Source: Nematocida ironsii
Taxonomy: Eukaryota > Microsporidia
Direction: 5' to 3'
Length of the DNA stretch: 64,000 nucleotides
NCBI GenBank assembly: GCA_001642415.1
Contig: LTDK01000173.1
Location: forward strand, 209,623-273,622
This document shows, piece by piece, positions 37,314 to 47,491 of the stretch. The stretch's first letter is position 1. Each line of letters opens with the position of its first letter. Below the pieces are notes generated by a model. The model was not told the DNA's origin. It ran no database searches and saw only the letters and a program-made list of their open reading frames with translations. The position numbers and the translations under genes were made by a program.

Positions 37314-38906
37314 CTATACAGCAGTGGATCTGTATACCTTTGAATCCTGAACTATCACAGCACATGATAAATCCGTCTTAATGGAAATTTCCATCTTTCT
37401 AGAAATACTCTTATCAGCTGTAATAATAATAGAATTGGCATTTACTAGACATGATAAGGTTTGAATGTTCATGTCTGGTGATACTCCTGCCATATTCTTC
37501 TTTGGTTGTATATTTACTTCAATACCATACGACCCGGTAGAAATACTACCCACTGTGGTCTTCTTAATAGTAAAATTAACACCTTTAAGTATATAATACA
37601 CTGGATGTATATACAATAATAAAGATACTTCTTTACCTGTATAAATATCCGTAATAAAGGATGAACTGATTAATTCACATATACTAAGATATACGGAATC
37701 AATTAGTTCTACTGATAAATTACTGTTGGGGATTTCTTTAATGGGTTTTTTATGAAGAATACTTTCATTTAATATAGAAAGCTCTTTTATGTTCTTTTTC
37801 TTGATGATATCATCTGTTACAGTGCATACCATATACTCAACAGTGTTTATAATTCCATTACTTAATAATCTTGATAAAAAATCACTTGAATTGGTTTTAT
37901 CAAGATATACAGAAATAGATAATGCATTGACTAAATCAATCATAGATACATTATCCCTTTCAATTGATAATCCAGAAGATATTGTACGGTAATCACTGAT
38001 TATTTGTTGTAATTTGGAATTGTTCATTGTTTTTGGCTTAAATAATAAATCACATACTAGAATAGGATAGGATGCATTCATTCCTTCAATAAAGGACATG
38101 CCCTTGTCCATATTGTGTAGTAAATTAAATAAAAATTGCTTAACTGTTGTTATACTAACAGAGTTGTTTAAAAATGAGTGTAATGCCTTATATATAATAC
38201 TTTTAGATGAACTTAACTCCTTTATATCTATATACTGTGTAAAGAAAAACAGAATAGATTCTGCTAAATCACACCCAAAACTACCCATATAAAATATACC
38301 CATAGATTCATTTGTATTATAGAAATACTTAGACATATAAGATATATACATACCTCTTAATTTAAATACACTCTTCTCTAATGATTTCATGGAATTAATC
38401 AATTTTACTGAGTCATCTGAGTCTTCTGCCTTTTCTGAGTCTTCTGCTTTTACTGAGTCTTCAGAATTATTATTCTTATTAATAAAATTATTCTCTTGTG
38501 AATTAGAATATTCATCTGCTGTATAATAAGAACTGCTGTTGTTGTTCTCATCTACACTATACTCATCTGAATCATTCAAAGTTGATGAACTCTTCTGATG
38601 GATGTGCTTGTATTCATAATCTTTCATTTCCATACTTATTTCTTCTATTTTCTTAGTTATTTCTTTAGAATAGTCAGTAAATTTGTTATACCTGGTTTCT
38701 TCTGATTTATTAGGACCATTCCTTTTTTTACATAGCTCTAATAATTTGCTCATTCTGTTGTTTACTTTAGATTGCACATTCTGTAGGATTTCTAGTGTTT
38801 TGTATAAGTTGTCTAATTCAAATGAATTTTCCTGCTTATCCCCTGTGGTGATAATACAAGAAAATGATATGGCCATTAGAATAAATATTGAATTTATAAA
38901 TTTCAT
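37314..38906 (-). CDS. secreted lineage-specific protein
   Basis: A 530-aa product with an N-terminal signal peptide (MKFINSIFILMAISFSCIITTG). A Lys/Glu coiled-coil-like segment and a Ser/Asp/Asn-rich low-complexity stretch follow (about residues 105-170, 'EDSVKAEDSEKAEDSDDS'). The rest is a helical domain ending in short strands. No domain is recognised and there is no C-terminal anchor. It is probably exported toward the spore surface or host, by analogy with other microsporidian secreted families. It does not obviously align with the 900-aa or 1000-aa families in the window. Confidence 0.68.
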   Translation of the reverse strand: MKFINSIFILMAISFSCIITTGDKQENSFELDNLYKTLEILQNVQSKVNNRMSKLLELCKKRNGPNKSEETRYNKFTDYSKEITKKIEEISMEMKDYEYKHIHQKSSSTLNDSDEYSVDENNNSSSYYTADEYSNSQENNFINKNNNSEDSVKAEDSEKAEDSDDSVKLINSMKSLEKSVFKLRGMYISYMSKYFYNTNESMGIFYMGSFGCDLAESILFFFTQYIDIKELSSSKSIIYKALHSFLNNSVSITTVKQFLFNLLHNMDKGMSFIEGMNASYPILVCDLLFKPKTMNNSKLQQIISDYRTISSGLSIERDNVSMIDLVNALSISVYLDKTNSSDFLSRLLSNGIINTVEYMVCTVTDDIIKKKNIKELSILNESILHKKPIKEIPNSNLSVELIDSVYLSICELISSSFITDIYTGKEVSLLLYIHPVYYILKGVNFTIKKTTVGSISTGSYGIEVNIQPKKNMAGVSPDMNIQTLSCLVNANSIIITADKSISRKMEISIKTDLSCAVIVQDSKVYRSTAV

Positions 38907-39344
38907 ATTTTAAAATATTTTAAAATAATTTAAATATAGAAAAGTATAAAATACCAGCTGATTTGACAGATAAATTATGATTTAATTGGTGTCATAATCA
39001 TCCTTGGAATATGACCAATTGGAAAATTGAATATGATTGGTTAATAGAAATATAACCATACAGTATAAAATAGTATAAAATATGATAAAATAATTGGATA
39101 CTTCGTATTATAGTAATAATAACAGAAATAGTATTGTATAATCATAAAATTATACAATTCGAAATCGTATACTTTAAGAATATGTTATAAGAATGATTGA
39201 TTCATTCAAATGGCTTGTTGTAAGAATAAAAATAGAAGGATTCTCTTGGGGTATGGCAATGGTAATTAATAGTACTCAGAGAGAATGCTCTATGCTAAGA
39301 AGATGGGGTCTGATAGTTTATTTATTTCAAGTGTATTAGAAAAT
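38907..39344. other. spacer with CCAAT-like pairs, no gene seen
   Basis: About 440 bp upstream of the 530-aa secreted gene. GACCAATTGG and GATTGGTTA-like elements occur at about 39012-39045 and repeated AGTATAAAATA units at 39060-39090. I see no ORF or RNA gene. Confidence 0.35.
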
Positions 39345-40508
39345 CTAGCTCTTTATCACATCTTTAAAAAAGTCTTTGGGCATCACAGAAACTAATACTA
39401 AACAGGGCGCACCAATTACGTTAAATGCGACTGTTGCTGCAAATTCTTGGTTAAGCTTTACCCATTGCATTCCAAATTTAATAAATGTGTCTAAAGGTAC
39501 TTGGGATGCCATTGTGATAAATCCAATTCCTCTGTAGTTAAGCACGTCTCCTATAATGTACTCGTGCACAATTCCACTGACTAAGAATATAATTATTCTA
39601 CTGCTCCTGGTAGTTATGTTCCTTTTAATTAGCGCACGATGTACATGCCGCTTTATCCATTTGTGCACTTGGGAATTCCACTTCCTCCAGTACGTTGAGA
39701 CCGAGGCATTCCACCACGCCTCAAAGAATGATTGGTCACCGAATCGGGTTAGTTCACCAAGCAGCCCAAATATCCCTATAAACACAAAGATAAACCCGCT
39801 GGCCCATCCTAAATTGCTCCACAGGAATATATTAATGTACGTATCCAGAGATGGCTCATCCCAGAACTTCAGTCCAAATGAATAACACTTCACCCGTAAT
39901 GAATAATACGTCAGCAGTGCAGATGGTGGGAGTAAGAGTATGTACACAAGAACATTATACCTAGAGATATTTGGCAGAACTGGATACTCCCTCTGATAGC
40001 ACAGAGTGGGAAGAATAATAAACTTTAGAAGAGATACTTCTTCTTTTGGCTTTTCTATTGTCTGGTCATCTATACCAAGTATAGCAACCTCCCTCCGCGC
40101 AAGTATGTATGAAATACCCTTCATCAACTGCGTAAGACTTAAATACCTAAAAATAACCCCAATATACCCGGCCACCCCAGAGAATCCTAAGATAGACTCT
40201 ATGGCTATACAAAAAGAAATAGTACCATACACAATGCCAGAACTTAACTGCTCTGATGTGAAATAGATAATAGTCCACCTAACTACATTCACTAAAAGAA
40301 AGAACAGAATTGTGTACTGCTTTAAACACTGCAGAGACTCTGTGACTAATAGTGAGAATAGTTCATACATCCTGCCATTCATGCATATCTGATAATTTAT
40401 AAGGCACAGAGAAATGACCAACCACGCCCATCCTCCATACCCAATTTCAGCTTTTGTGAGTATTCCCGTGTGTTTAGAGTGTGCACATTTACTATGCACT
40501 CTTTCCAT
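39345..40508 (-). CDS. MBOAT acyltransferase, DGAT1/SOAT type
   Basis: A 387-aa multi-pass membrane protein with roughly eight hydrophobic spans. 'FFEAWWNASVSTYWRKWNSQVHKWIKRHV' holds the DGAT/SOAT 'FY-x-DWWN...YWR-x-WN-x-x-VH-x-W' motif, and 'IIFLVSGIVHEYIIG' carries the catalytic His of MBOAT enzymes. 'FIILPTLCYQREYP' matches the 'tLCYQ-x-YPR' block. It transfers acyl chains from acyl-CoA to diacylglycerol or a sterol at the ER. The first residue of the FYxDWWN block is changed (Glu for Asp). The short N terminus favours the DGAT1 branch, but sterol acyltransferase is possible. Confidence 0.87.
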   Translation of the reverse strand: MERVHSKCAHSKHTGILTKAEIGYGGWAWLVISLCLINYQICMNGRMYELFSLLVTESLQCLKQYTILFFLLVNVVRWTIIYFTSEQLSSGIVYGTISFCIAIESILGFSGVAGYIGVIFRYLSLTQLMKGISYILARREVAILGIDDQTIEKPKEEVSLLKFIILPTLCYQREYPVLPNISRYNVLVYILLLPPSALLTYYSLRVKCYSFGLKFWDEPSLDTYINIFLWSNLGWASGFIFVFIGIFGLLGELTRFGDQSFFEAWWNASVSTYWRKWNSQVHKWIKRHVHRALIKRNITTRSSRIIIFLVSGIVHEYIIGDVLNYRGIGFITMASQVPLDTFIKFGMQWVKLNQEFAATVAFNVIGAPCLVLVSVMPKDFFKDVIKS

Positions 40509-40553
40509 ATAAAAATTCTAATTAAAACAAATACAAATATACTGTTTATTCGT
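40509..40553. promoter_or_regulatory. 45-bp bidirectional promoter region
   Basis: The divergent starts of the MBOAT gene (minus) and the zinc-ribbon gene (plus) are 45 bp apart, with AAAAATTCTAATT adjoining the MBOAT ATG. Confidence 0.4.
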
Positions 40554-40880
40554 ATGTTCATTAAAGAAATAAACCGGGCTAGCTCGGCTCTGGTGGAAAA
40601 CAAAGAGCGCACAATTATCTGCAGAATATGTAAATCTAACAGTAAAATAATAGCAAGAAGAAATACAAAGTGGATAACCCTGTGCTTTTTGGAGGTCTTA
40701 GAAATTAAAAAATATCCAGCATACGCTGCATGCTCAAACTGCTTAAATGCCCTTCCCAGTGACTATACCATATGCAAACAGTGCACTAAAATACTTCCTG
40801 GTAAGAATATGTACTGCACAGAGTGCCAGAAAGAGTCCTTATATTTAAACAAAAAGAGTGTTAGTATACAATCTGGTTAG
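40554..40880 (+). CDS. small Cys-rich zinc-ribbon protein
   Basis: A 108-aa product from Met at 40554; the longer frame from 40470 would overlap the divergent MBOAT start. Four CxxC pairs ('CRIC', 'CSNC', 'CKQC', 'CTEC') are arranged for two zinc ribbons, with 'CSNCLNALPSDYTICKQC' and 'KNMYCTECQKE' forming the second. The family is not recognised. Such ribbons occur in transcription and RNA-processing factors. It sits just before the SRP40-like small gene on the same strand. Confidence 0.65.
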   Translation: MFIKEINRASSALVENKERTIICRICKSNSKIIARRNTKWITLCFLEVLEIKKYPAYAACSNCLNALPSDYTICKQCTKILPGKNMYCTECQKESLYLNKKSVSIQSG

Positions 40881-40987
40881 TGCTGTATACCATAAACACA
40901 GAAATACTCAAAATTTCTTCTGTACTATTATGAACCGTCATATTGTGGTATGTACACATACACACAATACACTAAAAAATTTATCAT

Positions 40988-41155
40988 ATGGCAAGAGCAC
41001 AGCAAGAGCTTTTAACACATTCAAAGAGGTCTGGCGGTCACTTAAAAACACACAAAGGAAAGAACTTTAACAGAGAAAAGAAAAAGTTAAAGAAAGGAGC
41101 AGTTAAATTAGGTAAAATAGACACGGCTGTTAAGTCTATTAAATTTGATGATTAG
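40988..41155 (+). CDS. 55-aa protein consisting of an SRP40/Nopp140 C-terminal domain
   Basis: A short ORF (ATG 40988, TAG 41153-41155) below usual length cut-offs. 'HLKTHKGKNFNREKKKLKKG' followed by 'LGKIDTAVKSIKFDD' matches the conserved end of SRP40/Nopp140 proteins ('G-x-x-F-x-x-EK-x-K-KRG-x-x-GG-x-I...SIKFD'). In yeast and animals that domain ends a long Ser-rich chaperone that binds C/D and H/ACA snoRNPs in the nucleolus. Here the acidic/basic repeat region is absent. An in-frame stop lies 15 bp upstream, so the start is firm. UTP13, another nucleolar factor, lies downstream. Confidence 0.75.
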   Translation: MARAQQELLTHSKRSGGHLKTHKGKNFNREKKKLKKGAVKLGKIDTAVKSIKFDD

Positions 41156-41754
41156 AGTAGAAAATTAGTTATATATGAATATACAAAATAAAAATAAGAA
41201 GTGCTAATTTTAAAGTATTTTATAACTCTTTCTATATAAAGAAAGTTGTATTTTTGTTAATTTAGTCTGTCTCTTACAGCATAAATATAAATATAACTAA
41301 ATGTACATAAAAGATGCTTTTCCATAAACTTTAAATATTTTATAATTTGTGTTTGTATATTCCTGTTTATCTCAGATTGTACAGTGCTGGGTTCTCTGAG
41401 AATCTGTAATGTTCTTTACATAAAATTTATTTCTATTTTAAATTTAAATTTAGAAAGTGTTTATTCATTTTATGTAAAGAATATGGAAAAGTACATATTT
41501 AAAATAGAGTATAACTAAAATTAATATAAAAGGATTCTAGTAGCTATTTATAACAGATAGGTATGTAACAGACTAATATAAACAAGAAATTAAAAATATT
41601 CAATATTAACCCGAAATTACATGACTATGAGTGAGTGGAATAATTTGCAGTAAATGCGTTTTTGGCTATAAAAGTAATGGTAGATTATTTATTTATATAA
41701 CCAAAAATATGATTGATGCTCTGGATATGTTTAGATTTTTGGTTACTTCTTATA
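41156..41754. other. convergent spacer with a 15-bp perfect inverted repeat
   Basis: About 600 bp between SRP40-like (+) and UTP13 (-). TTCTTTACATAAAAT (41412-41426) pairs with ATTTTATGTAAAGAA (41467-41481), leaving a 40-nt AT-rich loop. A single inverted AACCCGAAA occurs at about 41608. No ORF is supported. Confidence 0.5.
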
Positions 41755-43902
41755 CTAATATGCTGCATTGAAAAGTTCAGCAGTTCTTAAAAGTGTTTTT
41801 GAAAGGTCATCTGCCTCTTTAGCGGATATTTCTATTCTATTTTCAATTGCTGTTTGAAGGATTCGCTGGGTGATCGTAAAAAGATAAGGAGATCTAGCCC
41901 ATTTTGACACACGCTTTACGAATTTATATGAATCAAGCAGAACAACTGACATGAGCGGGGATATGTCCATCTCACCTGTGATTCTTTTAAGTGCATCTTT
42001 TAGATCTCTCTCTAAGTTTAGTTTATAATATTCAACAGCAGCAGATACATATTCCCCCTTCTTCATAAATATTATGGCATGCTGCTTTGCAATGTACTCC
42101 TCCTTTTGCATTTGCTCTTTCATTTTTTCTACTTCCCATGAGCTGTCTTTAATGATCACAATAGAAGGTCCTGCTGAGACAATGTACTCTGTGCCTGCAT
42201 ATCTCTTTATTGCCCAGATTCTCTCATCTTTTATTTCTGTTATTCTAATAGCACCTAATTCTTTGTAAGTGGTGGTATTCCACACGCGAAGGACTCCATC
42301 AGATGTGGCTGTTATGGCTCTCTCAGTAAGAAGAGTCTTAACAACAGAGGTGTTGTGCTGAAGTGTGCTGTTTATGTCACCCTTCCACAGCCGAGCAGTT
42401 TTATCGCTTGAACCAGTCAGAAGCATTTGGCAGTGCTCTGATATAGACCACATTCCTTTCTTGTGGCCGGAGATGCTGCTGTCCATTCCTCCATTTAAAT
42501 TCACTACAATTATTTCTTTTGTTTTACTTGTGCAGTGGATTTTTTTATTATTCACAACTATGCCGGTTATTTCTGAACTGCTTGCCGAAGCTGTGAATAC
42601 CAGCTCAAGAGTATCCCCGATTTTCCATCCATTGATAATTCCGTACTCTGTTCCTGTGATAAGAAGATCTTGGTATAAACACATTGCAGTAATAGGAGCC
42701 TCTGCAGAAACACTTTTAACAGCACGCACACTGTCTCTAATATTACCCGTTACTACCTCAAACTTTGATATAATTCCATCTTTACTCCCGGTGTAAAAGA
42801 CCTTATTTGAACCACACATGGAAAGCACACACTCCTCGTTGTTAGACTTAACTAACTCACCCGAAAATGCCTTGTTTCTGATAAGCCCGTTTTCATTCTG
42901 CCGTTCAATATCACTCTTACAAATAGTACGAATGTACCTGCTGTTTGTTCCAACTACAACCATATTTTCCATAACCAGTAGATCTGTTATCTCATCGTTG
43001 TCCCCTATGAGCACTTTATCAACAACAAGAGTGTCTTGAACTACACTTGCTAACACAATATCATGCTCGTCTGTTGTGATAACACAGCACTCGCCAAATA
43101 CATCAAACCCATTTATATCAGGAATGTTCAGCCTCTTCTTTGCAACTATCTTTAAGTCTGCAGATAAAGTTATAACCAAGTCCTTTGAGCACATAAATAA
43201 TCTGTCCCCGACCAAAGAACATGCACCAATTGTCTCATCAATGTTCTCGCTTATGTTTCTGATTGTCATTTCACTTTCTAAACTGTGCTCTATCAACAGT
43301 GCATCCATACCACAGCTGAGAATTTTGTTGCCAAGTTCGCCAATGAACATAATCTGACCAGAATGACAGTTTTTTTCTCTGTACACAACTTCTCCTGTTG
43401 TGTTGAATAGAGTAACCGTTCCCATTGCATCCCCCACAGCAACTAGCTTGTTCTTTGAATTATACCTTCGCTTAATGCTGCTCAGACTAATGAACTTAAC
43501 TAAAGTAATCATTCCATCCATTTTTTTGTTAAAAGTCTCTCCATATCCCTGTACATCGCTAAGTATAACAGAACCATCTGCAGTTCCCAAAACAATTGCC
43601 TCGCCGTCTAAGTCAATGCTTTTAATCACAGAATTGGTAAACACACACTGTAACTTGTTATTTCTCTCTGCTGGATTGTATACGTATACCTTTCCAGTAA
43701 TCGTTGATATCAAAACTTTATCGTACACCGGAAATATTTTTACTATTTCGCTCTCTAACTCTAACTGCTCCACAATTTCATTCTGGGAATTCGTTCCAAA
43801 TAATGTGCATTCGTATCCCGTATACAATACGCTGTTTATTACACATACCCCTTGTGTATTAAATATTGGCCGTATTTTTATTTCTTCACTTACTGACTGC
43901 AT
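41755..43902 (-). CDS. UTP13: U3 snoRNP WD40 protein UTP13
   Basis: A WD-repeat protein of about 715 aa from Met at 43902. Repeats include 'ISGHKKGMWSISEHCQMLLTGSSDKTARLWKGD' (split here: 'ISGHKKGMWSISEH', 'LLTGSSDKTARLWKG') and 'LTERAITATSDGVLRVWNTT'. After them comes a helical C-terminal domain ('IIFMKKGEYVSAAVEYYKLNLERDLKDAL', in two parts) of the kind found in UTP13/TBL3. UTP13 is in the UTP-B complex of the small-subunit processome. I choose Met44 of the longest frame because the extra N terminus would be a signal-peptide-like hydrophobic stretch, out of place in a nucleolar protein. PWP2 and UTP12 are alternatives within the same complex. Confidence 0.72.
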   Translation of the reverse strand: MQSVSEEIKIRPIFNTQGVCVINSVLYTGYECTLFGTNSQNEIVEQLELESEIVKIFPVYDKVLISTITGKVYVYNPAERNNKLQCVFTNSVIKSIDLDGEAIVLGTADGSVILSDVQGYGETFNKKMDGMITLVKFISLSSIKRRYNSKNKLVAVGDAMGTVTLFNTTGEVVYREKNCHSGQIMFIGELGNKILSCGMDALLIEHSLESEMTIRNISENIDETIGACSLVGDRLFMCSKDLVITLSADLKIVAKKRLNIPDINGFDVFGECCVITTDEHDIVLASVVQDTLVVDKVLIGDNDEITDLLVMENMVVVGTNSRYIRTICKSDIERQNENGLIRNKAFSGELVKSNNEECVLSMCGSNKVFYTGSKDGIISKFEVVTGNIRDSVRAVKSVSAEAPITAMCLYQDLLITGTEYGIINGWKIGDTLELVFTASASSSEITGIVVNNKKIHCTSKTKEIIVVNLNGGMDSSISGHKKGMWSISEHCQMLLTGSSDKTARLWKGDINSTLQHNTSVVKTLLTERAITATSDGVLRVWNTTTYKELGAIRITEIKDERIWAIKRYAGTEYIVSAGPSIVIIKDSSWEVEKMKEQMQKEEYIAKQHAIIFMKKGEYVSAAVEYYKLNLERDLKDALKRITGEMDISPLMSVVLLDSYKFVKRVSKWARSPYLFTITQRILQTAIENRIEISAKEADDLSKTLLRTAELFNAAY

Positions 43903-44369
43903 GCGACTTACTAGCTTAAAAATTTTATTGGCATTTATAGCACAATTAGCATATAATAAATAAAACGGAAATAGCCCATAGACAAAACACACTAAACACA
44001 GCCGGCACTGTCTACTAAATACACCAATCATAATAACAACAGAAGTATCTGCTCACTTTACACCAATACACATATTTAGAATTTTATATTAGCAGAATTA
44101 TACTCGTATATAAATTTGGGTGTGTACAACGTGCTAATTTAAACTAAAAACTGTTTGACAATTAGTATACTCAACAAATGTGCAGTGATATGGCTATAAA
44201 TCTTATTCTGTATATACTGAAGAATCTAAAACAGATCATAGCTTAAAGGAATGGAAGAGTGGGAATTTTGTATAACCTGTAATTCTTGTGTCTGTGCAAA
44301 TTATTTGTGTTATACTCAATTATATGGTAAAGATATACGTATCATATGCCGGTTTATTAATGCGAACAG

Positions 44370-46697
44370 CTACATGAAAGGAGTTGATATTTCACTCCAC
44401 CGATCTTCACTGACTTCAATTTTTTTGGGCTTTTTCAAGAGTGCGCCCTGCTTCTCGTTCATACCTTCAATCTGTCTAAGGACCTTTTTCATTACGGGTC
44501 TTTTTTCTTTTGCTGCATATACCTCGCTTAGGTTTATTTGGTACATCATTTCCATTGCCTGGATTCTCTCTTCTTTCTCTATTATTAATCCTACAACAGT
44601 GGCGCGTGTGTTCTCATCAGAGTGGGATACATACACATTTACTAGAACACTTATCATTGCACTTAGCACCTGCCCATAATATTCGTTCTTTTGTACCTCA
44701 GACAAAACACCTTTTACTCCAGAGAGTACACCTCTGGCAGAGTATTCATCATTTTCTACTATCTCATATAAAACTTGTGCCTCTTGTGCTGATTTACACT
44801 CTGCTGCTGTGATGCTAATGATGTTCTGTATTGCGTGGTTGTTTTCATATGCATCAGATGAGATCTGCTTGTCTAGCTCAGATTTCATCCTGGCCCAGAG
44901 CTTCTGTATAAATGCCTCGTGTACTCTATCCTTCAGATAAGAGAGGAGCTTTACTATTTTTCGAATTTCTACAATAGGCCCTACTTCTACTTGCAAGAAT
45001 ATTTTTTCAAGTATTTCTCTACCGAAGACATCAATTGCATCAACCTTGTACTGGCTGTTGCCCTTCACGCGTGAGGTTTCTATCTCAAGCAGTTTGGTCA
45101 TTGCCTCTATTTCGTTTATCATGTCGCCAGGTTTTGCAAGAAGATGAAGCTTAAACTGCTCAAATAGCTTAAAAACAAGTCTGCTGCACTTTTCAACTAC
45201 ACTGATAAATGCAACAATGCCCTTCCCTTTAAAGTCCTGCACAGAGTTTATAATAAGATCATCTCTGTTTAGAATTACACCAATCGCTACTGCAAGGTCA
45301 ATACTATAATAATTGTTAGTTGCTAGACATTTCTTGTAAAGCTCGATCCCTTGCTCTGCTGACATAAGGCCTTCTGCAAAGAGAATTTCTAGCCCTTCTT
45401 TTACAGCTGTACACTCCTTAGCAGTTTTCATTTCTATTTCCTGTGATAGGCGGAGTATTTCTCCATAGTTCTTGAAAGAAATACACTGCTTTAAGTCTAA
45501 GTATGGATTGCCTGTCGGTGTTGGATATAAAATACTCTTGATAAGCACCTCCAGCACATTAACCGGGAGTGTTACATAATACTTTCTAAACAAAGCAGTT
45601 GATTCCTCCCGCATTTCTCCAGAGAGGAGGCCTATTATACCTATCATTGAATCTGTTATGGATTTGCTTTCATCTACATCAGGTCCAAATTTGCTTGCAG
45701 TGTTGACTATGTTCATAATGTATGTGTTGTAGTCAATCGGCACAATGATTGAAAGGTCTTTAAAGTCCTTAAAGTTCTTATCTTTAAAGTAGTTTTTAAT
45801 TAGCTTTAAAAACACTTTGAAGATAACATCCACTTCTTCGGCTGAAAACACATCAATGTGCTGCACCGCGTCTGTGACTATCTTGTACACCAAAAGAACG
45901 TTTTTGTTGTCGGTTGATTCAAGTATGTTTATGTTATTGCTGATGAAATCAATTGAAAGCATGCTGTTTGCAGAGCATAAATACGACAGCACCGTATAAA
46001 ATATATTTCCATTGTTGTGTATGTTGACGTTTTCAATGAAGAACGGCAAAAACTGTGATATCTCACTAGCGCTATTAACATCTTTAAATATCTGCACAAA
46101 AATGCTTTCGTTAATTATGTCAATTCGATTCATCAGAAGCACCAGCTCAAGTGTGTCTACTTTGCTGCCATACACACATATCTTCTGCATAAGATCGTTT
46201 TCTATTTTGCCAATTGACTTTTTAAGCTCATACCGCCGCTCTTCTGTAATTTCAAGTGAATCGCTAACAAGCTGCAGAAAGTTTTTGAGTACCGGCATGC
46301 ACAAATTACTTCTGCTCATTATAAGAGAGTGAAGTGTCCCAATGAAGTGTGGCATTTTCACAGGCCAGTAAAACAACGCAGTGGTTGAGTACAGAGAAGA
46401 TATTTTTGATATCTCCAATGGGCTTGTGAAATTAATAGACTCTATCAAATACTGAACTCTATCTAAAAAAGCATCTAGCTCGGGCTCTGTTCGATTCTTA
46501 CTGAGACTCTTTTGTAAAAGAATTAAGCAGTAAAATCTTCCAAGTGAATCCTCTTCCTGCAGTCTCTGAAATACCAGATTTATTCTATCTTCATTTTCTA
46601 TATACGGCAGTAACTTTTCTTGTTCCTGCTGGCTTGCGCTCTTTTTTACTGCCTCAATGGCTCTAGCGAGGTTTGAAAGACTATAATCCAACTCCAT
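44370..46697 (-). CDS. karyopherin/exportin-like HEAT-repeat protein
   Basis: A 775-aa helical protein from Met at 46697; the 14 residues before it are hydrophobic and non-family-like. 'EQEKLLPYIENEDRINLVFQRLQEED...GRFYCLILLQKSL' resembles the first HEAT repeats of exportins, where Exportin-1-like and tRNA exportin proteins carry 'F-x-x-x-LL-x-x-x-i-x-x-xW'. 'FYWPVKMPHFIGTLHSLIMS' resembles the 'W-P-x-x-w-P-x-F-i-x-x-l-x-x-l' repeat. It is probably an importin-beta superfamily transport receptor, perhaps exportin-t or exportin-5/Msn5. Subfamily is unresolved. Confidence 0.5.
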   Translation of the reverse strand: MELDYSLSNLARAIEAVKKSASQQEQEKLLPYIENEDRINLVFQRLQEEDSLGRFYCLILLQKSLSKNRTEPELDAFLDRVQYLIESINFTSPLEISKISSLYSTTALFYWPVKMPHFIGTLHSLIMSRSNLCMPVLKNFLQLVSDSLEITEERRYELKKSIGKIENDLMQKICVYGSKVDTLELVLLMNRIDIINESIFVQIFKDVNSASEISQFLPFFIENVNIHNNGNIFYTVLSYLCSANSMLSIDFISNNINILESTDNKNVLLVYKIVTDAVQHIDVFSAEEVDVIFKVFLKLIKNYFKDKNFKDFKDLSIIVPIDYNTYIMNIVNTASKFGPDVDESKSITDSMIGIIGLLSGEMREESTALFRKYYVTLPVNVLEVLIKSILYPTPTGNPYLDLKQCISFKNYGEILRLSQEIEMKTAKECTAVKEGLEILFAEGLMSAEQGIELYKKCLATNNYYSIDLAVAIGVILNRDDLIINSVQDFKGKGIVAFISVVEKCSRLVFKLFEQFKLHLLAKPGDMINEIEAMTKLLEIETSRVKGNSQYKVDAIDVFGREILEKIFLQVEVGPIVEIRKIVKLLSYLKDRVHEAFIQKLWARMKSELDKQISSDAYENNHAIQNIISITAAECKSAQEAQVLYEIVENDEYSARGVLSGVKGVLSEVQKNEYYGQVLSAMISVLVNVYVSHSDENTRATVVGLIIEKEERIQAMEMMYQINLSEVYAAKEKRPVMKKVLRQIEGMNEKQGALLKKPKKIEVSEDRWSEISTPFM

Positions 46698-46767
46698 TAT
46701 ACAAAAAAATATTGCAAAGAAAATTATAAATACGCTCAATAGCGTTGTCAGTTATGAAATACACGCT

Positions 46768-46971
46768 CTACAGATGAAATTCATCCTTCAAATAGCTCAA
46801 CTCAATGAAAGAGTAACTTTTCCTATATAACCCAGTAAAAAACTTATTGTATTTGCTTGGTTTATCTAGAAGAATAAGCTGCATGTGCGTATAAAAGTAT
46901 TTCTGTACATAACCCAAAAGCTGTGCCGATTGATCTATTATACTAAAAAAGTGCACTATCTCAAAGTGCAT
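46768..46971 (-). CDS. possible small hypothetical protein
   Basis: A 67-aa ORF 70 bp upstream of the karyopherin-like gene, on the same strand. The composition is protein-like (mixed aromatic and polar residues, less AT-driven than chance ORFs here). I recognise no family. It may be real or chance. Confidence 0.3.
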   Translation of the reverse strand: MHFEIVHFFSIIDQSAQLLGYVQKYFYTHMQLILLDKPSKYNKFFTGLYRKSYSFIELSYLKDEFHL

Positions 46972-47491
46972 TGAATAGTACCCATTCTATCTCATATTTA
47001 ATCTGAAATATTCCAAAATAACTTAAACCTATAAAATATGCTCACATTATATTGAGTTCTACTCTAAAATTTCTTTGTACATTTTGGGTTATTATTATAC
47101 TTACTTTCTGCTATAAAGTGATACAATACAGAATATAAGTTAATACAATAATCTAAAATTAACTCAGTGTCCATGAGATTGTTTGCCTTCTAATTCTGTC
47201 TTATTGAATTATAATAGTGCTTCTATGTGTAAAATTTAGCTTTTAGATGATTTATGTATTTCTCCTATTTTGAATGAATTTACTTTCTGTGGAAAGCTAG
47301 ACAATGAATTAAATTGAATAAATAGGAGAAGTATCTATAATTGGCAAAACCATTCTATTTTCTTGTTTTGCATGTATTATGATCTTTTTTATGTTTAATA
47401 AGATCCTCTTGGGTTGCTATTTGTTTGTTCCCCATGCTCATCCATTTATTTATTTATATTTCTTCTATTTCTACCCCTACCCATTATTTCC
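46972..47491. other. divergent spacer upstream of the kinase gene
   Basis: About 520 bp of AT-rich sequence with ATTTTGGGTTATTA at about 47085 and T-rich runs before the kinase start. I see no supported gene or structured RNA. Confidence 0.35.

Noticed and set aside
40858..41070. 70-aa plus-strand ORF overlapping the SRP40-like gene in another frame
   Set aside because: It starts at a TTG, has no family features, and the alternative frame from 40988 has a clear domain match.
44251..44679. 142-aa plus-strand Cys-containing ORF at the 3' end of the karyopherin-like gene
   Set aside because: Most of it is antisense to a longer, better-supported coding region.
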